Shown: in pieces, positions 6,247-7,754 of the stretch
Layout of the letters: each line of letters starts with the position of its first letter
Numbering within the stretch: the first letter of the stretch is position 1
NCBI GenBank assembly: GCA_022615215.1
Contig: JAKEHD010000042.1
Coordinates: forward strand, 1 to 7,754
Reading direction: 5' to 3'
DNA length: 7,754 nt
Source: Blastocatellia bacterium
Lineage (GTDB): Bacteria; Acidobacteriota; Blastocatellia; UBA7656
Translations under genes and position numbers: made by a program
The notes under the pieces: generated by a model
Seen by the model: only the letters and a program-made list of their open reading frames with translations
Told to the model about the DNA's origin: nothing
Database searches by the model: none

Positions 6247-7434
6247 TCAGAGCGATCTCGCCACCAGAAAGCCGAGATAAGTTCCGACGGCATTGCCGAG
6301 CGCGCCCACAAGTATCGCGGGCAGTAAAAGGTCCGGGCGGTCCAGGCTCCTTGCCAGCGCCAGGGCCGAAGTCGATCCCCCTATATTGGCCTGCGATGCT
6401 ATGGCCACGATGTTCCAGTCCTGTTTCAACGCGGCTCCGAGGCCGAAGGTTATCGCTCCATGCACGAGGACCAGTATGGTTGCGAATATCAAAAGCGTAA
6501 CGCCGAGCGAGCCTATTTCGGCCAGAGCGGCGAATTCGCAGTAAGCGCCTATCACGGCCAGAAAGAGATAGACCGTAAACATGCCCAGCACGCGGCCCCC
6601 CTTCAAACGATGAAAGAGAGGTATCTGTGCGAGCACGAGGGCCATAGTCGTCAGTATGAGAATCGAAGGCACTGTGACTCCAACGCCTGAAAACAGTGAA
6701 GAGAGCAGATTTGAAACGAGCAGCGCCGCAAGCCCCAGGCCTATCATTATTCCCAGATCTAGAGGCGACAATGTTTCCGCGTCGTGGTTGTGTTTGTTCA
6801 TCATCTCTTCGGAGACCGCAGGCTTCGATTCTTCGGAGGCTGCAAGCTGCGATGTCTTCGGTTCTCGGTAATAAAATCTCGATAAGACTTTTGGAAGGAC
6901 GATAGTGACGACCATCCAGGACGTTGTGATTATGTTGTCTACGGCCACCGAACCGGCGTATAGAGTGCCTTCTTTGTTGACTTCGTAGTGGAGGGCTACG
7001 GCATTGAAGTTGATGCTGCCGCCTATGTATGTGCCCGTGAACATCCCGCCAATGGCATTATAGGAAGGGCCTATGGACTCGCGGCCCGATACGGCCCACA
7101 TGCCTGTGTAGACGCCCGCCATCGTTCCAATAGCGCCTATGGCGAACATAAGCAGCATAGGCAGTCCGGCCTGTTTCAGATTGCGAAGGTTCACTTCCAG
7201 CAGCAGGTAAAAGATCGCTATGGGCGCTATGTAGGAAAAGATGATGTCGTACAACGGAGGCGCATTCGAGGCCGAGGGTATGACGCGGAGATTCGCAAGG
7301 ATGGCTGTGACGAGTATGACTAGCAGGGCCGTCCCCAAATGTCTGAGAAAGGTCCGTCGAACGAGCCATTCGGAGATGACTATGTTGAAACACAGGACGG
7401 CCAGAATGAACAGCGGGCTTGCTAAAACCTCCAT
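6247..7434 (-). CDS. DUF819-family integral membrane protein (YjcL-like)
   Basis: A 395-residue polytopic membrane protein that I recognise as the DUF819 family, to which B. subtilis YjcL belongs. Its substrate is unknown to me. Hydrophobic helices fill about 4-26, 34-48, 62-80, 90-113, 158-181, 225-247, 253-271, 283-306, 309-333 and 369-391. The two halves are joined by a charged, helix-breaking segment at about 188-224 containing Glu, Lys and NKHNH. A Gly-rich motif occurs once per half: TYIGGSINFNAVAL (135-148) and ANIGGSTSALAL (349-360). This suggests an internal duplication and a transporter-like pore between the halves, which is inference. The start ATG has a strong GGGAGGA site 7 nt upstream. 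It is 190 bp from the prepilin peptidase, separated by the REPIN-like repeat, and need not share a transcript with it. Confidence 0.88.
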   Translation of the reverse strand: MEVLASPLFILAVLCFNIVISEWLVRRTFLRHLGTALLVILVTAILANLRVIPSASNAPPLYDIIFSYIAPIAIFYLLLEVNLRNLKQAGLPMLLMFAIGAIGTMAGVYTGMWAVSGRESIGPSYNAIGGMFTGTYIGGSINFNAVALHYEVNKEGTLYAGSVAVDNIITTSWMVVTIVLPKVLSRFYYREPKTSQLAASEESKPAVSEEMMNKHNHDAETLSPLDLGIMIGLGLAALLVSNLLSSLFSGVGVTVPSILILTTMALVLAQIPLFHRLKGGRVLGMFTVYLFLAVIGAYCEFAALAEIGSLGVTLLIFATILVLVHGAITFGLGAALKQDWNIVAIASQANIGGSTSALALARSLDRPDLLLPAILVGALGNAVGTYLGFLVARSL

Positions 7435-7441
7435 ACAGGTA

Positions 7442-7448
7442 TCCTCCC
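7442..7448 (-). promoter_or_regulatory. Ribosome binding site of the DUF819 gene
   Basis: On the minus strand GGGAGGA lies 7 nt before the ATG at 7434, the strongest Shine-Dalgarno in the window. It fixes the start of this gene. Confidence 0.7.
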
Positions 7449-7619
7449 GTTCTCTATAGCGAAGGGCATAAGAGCAGGCATACTTCTATTTTTTTGCAGA
7501 GATTAACCGGGACTTTGAGAACACCATTCCCGTCGTTTTTAATAAGCTCATAATCGAGTGAAAAGCACGATGCCCGAATCGCGCGTGCGTCCCTTCAGAC
7601 TTCCCCTCCAGCCTGTGAC

Positions 7620-7691
7620 CTCTGCATGCGCGAACGCAAAGATTATCATGAGAGGGTCTTCGCGCACCACATATTTCAGTTTTCGTAAATG
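7620..7691 (-). pseudogene. Possible C-terminal remnant of a ParE/RelE-type toxin gene
   Basis: On the minus strand the codons from 7691 to 7620 read HLRKLKYVVRED, then PLMIIFAFAHAE. That resembles the closing beta-strands of ParE/RelE-family toxins, where a Tyr-rich strand, an R-x-D/E-D turn and a hydrophobic strand ending in A-x-A-H-x are usual, normally followed by R-R-P-G-Y-W. Here the sequence after AHA becomes EVTGWRGSLKGR and runs on to a stop at 7548-7550, and upstream the frame runs into the CACGGAG repeat. No start codon or N-terminal domain is visible, and no antitoxin gene follows. I recognise this by pattern alone over about 20 residues. It could be a chance frame, or the tail of a gene extending past the window. 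Confidence 0.3.
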
Positions 7692-7710
7692 TTCAGAATG
7701 GGAATGGAAT

Positions 7711-7754
7711 TTCACCACGGAGGCACGGAGACACGGAGAAAAACCAAGAAAGAA
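7711..7754. repeat. 8-bp tandem repeat (CACGGAGR) at window edge
   Basis: Three adjacent octamers lie at 7716-7723 (CACGGAGG), 7724-7731 and 7732-7739 (both CACGGAGA), preceded by TTCAC and followed by an A-rich tail that runs out of the window. I recall CACGGAGG/CACGGAGA-type repeats as common between genes in several bacterial phyla. On the minus strand it reads through as part of an open frame, so it can mimic coding sequence. Confidence 0.6.

Larger units (their letters stand above)
7435..7754. other. Intergenic region upstream of the DUF819 gene
   Basis: These 320 bases contain no intact gene. The first 110 or so bases form the leader of the DUF819 gene, AT-rich around 7485-7495 and 7535-7545, without promoter boxes I would defend. 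A small hairpin with arms CGAT/ATCG (7568-7571 and 7578-7581) sits inside an outer GCACG/CGTGC pair. Beyond it are a probable toxin-gene remnant on the minus strand and a tandem 8-mer repeat at the edge. A minus-strand frame stays open from the window edge to a stop at 7548-7550. Confidence 0.6.

Noticed and set aside
7449..7522. GTTCTC/GAGAAC inverted pair in the DUF819 leader as a riboswitch or attenuator
   Set aside because: Only 6 bp match, over 60 nt apart, with no further pairing and no recognisable riboswitch core; chance is sufficient.

Overview
The window is a stretch of bacterial chromosome with five protein genes, all read from the minus strand. In transcription order they are a DUF819 membrane protein (7434-6247), a type IV prepilin peptidase (6056-5214), a gamma-glutamyltranspeptidase (5182-3482), a tyrosyl-tRNA synthetase (3120-1906) and an ABC1/AarF/UbiB-family atypical kinase (1811-240). 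The periplasmic signal peptide on the transpeptidase and the prepilin peptidase with its Cys4 motif suggest a Gram-negative-type bacterium with type IV pili or type II secretion. The moderately GC-rich sequence, frequent TTG/GTG-capable frames and dense small palindromic intergenic repeats make me think of Acidobacteriota (Blastocatellia-like). That placement is an impression, not something a marker gene in the window proves.

Layout from low to high coordinates. 1-239 is low-complexity: a 16-bp G-rich tandem array and an opposing C-rich array directly after the kinase stop codon. 240-3120 holds the kinase and tyrS, 94 bp apart. 3121-3481 holds no gene; it is a nested inverted-repeat composite containing two divergent copies, in opposite orientation, of a roughly 90-nt three-hairpin unit. 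3482-6056 holds ggt and the prepilin peptidase gene, 31 bp apart and probably one transcript. 6083-6164 is a REPIN-like pair of hairpins just upstream of the true prepilin-peptidase start. 6247-7434 is the DUF819 gene. 7435-7754 is a leader with a strong ribosome binding site, followed by what looks like the decayed C-terminal end of a ParE/RelE-type toxin and an 8-bp tandem repeat cut by the window edge.

The genes do not form one obvious pathway. They cover translation (tyrS), gamma-glutamyl peptide/glutathione breakdown in the periplasm (ggt), pilin or pseudopilin maturation (prepilin peptidase), an isoprenoid-quinone-linked atypical kinase, and an uncharacterised membrane protein. The genes themselves are ordinary. 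The most unusual material is intergenic: two different repeat families show paired-arm (compensatory) changes between inverted copies, which points to selection on, or mobility through, a folded nucleic acid. I saw no CRISPR array, tRNA, rRNA or intact transposase.
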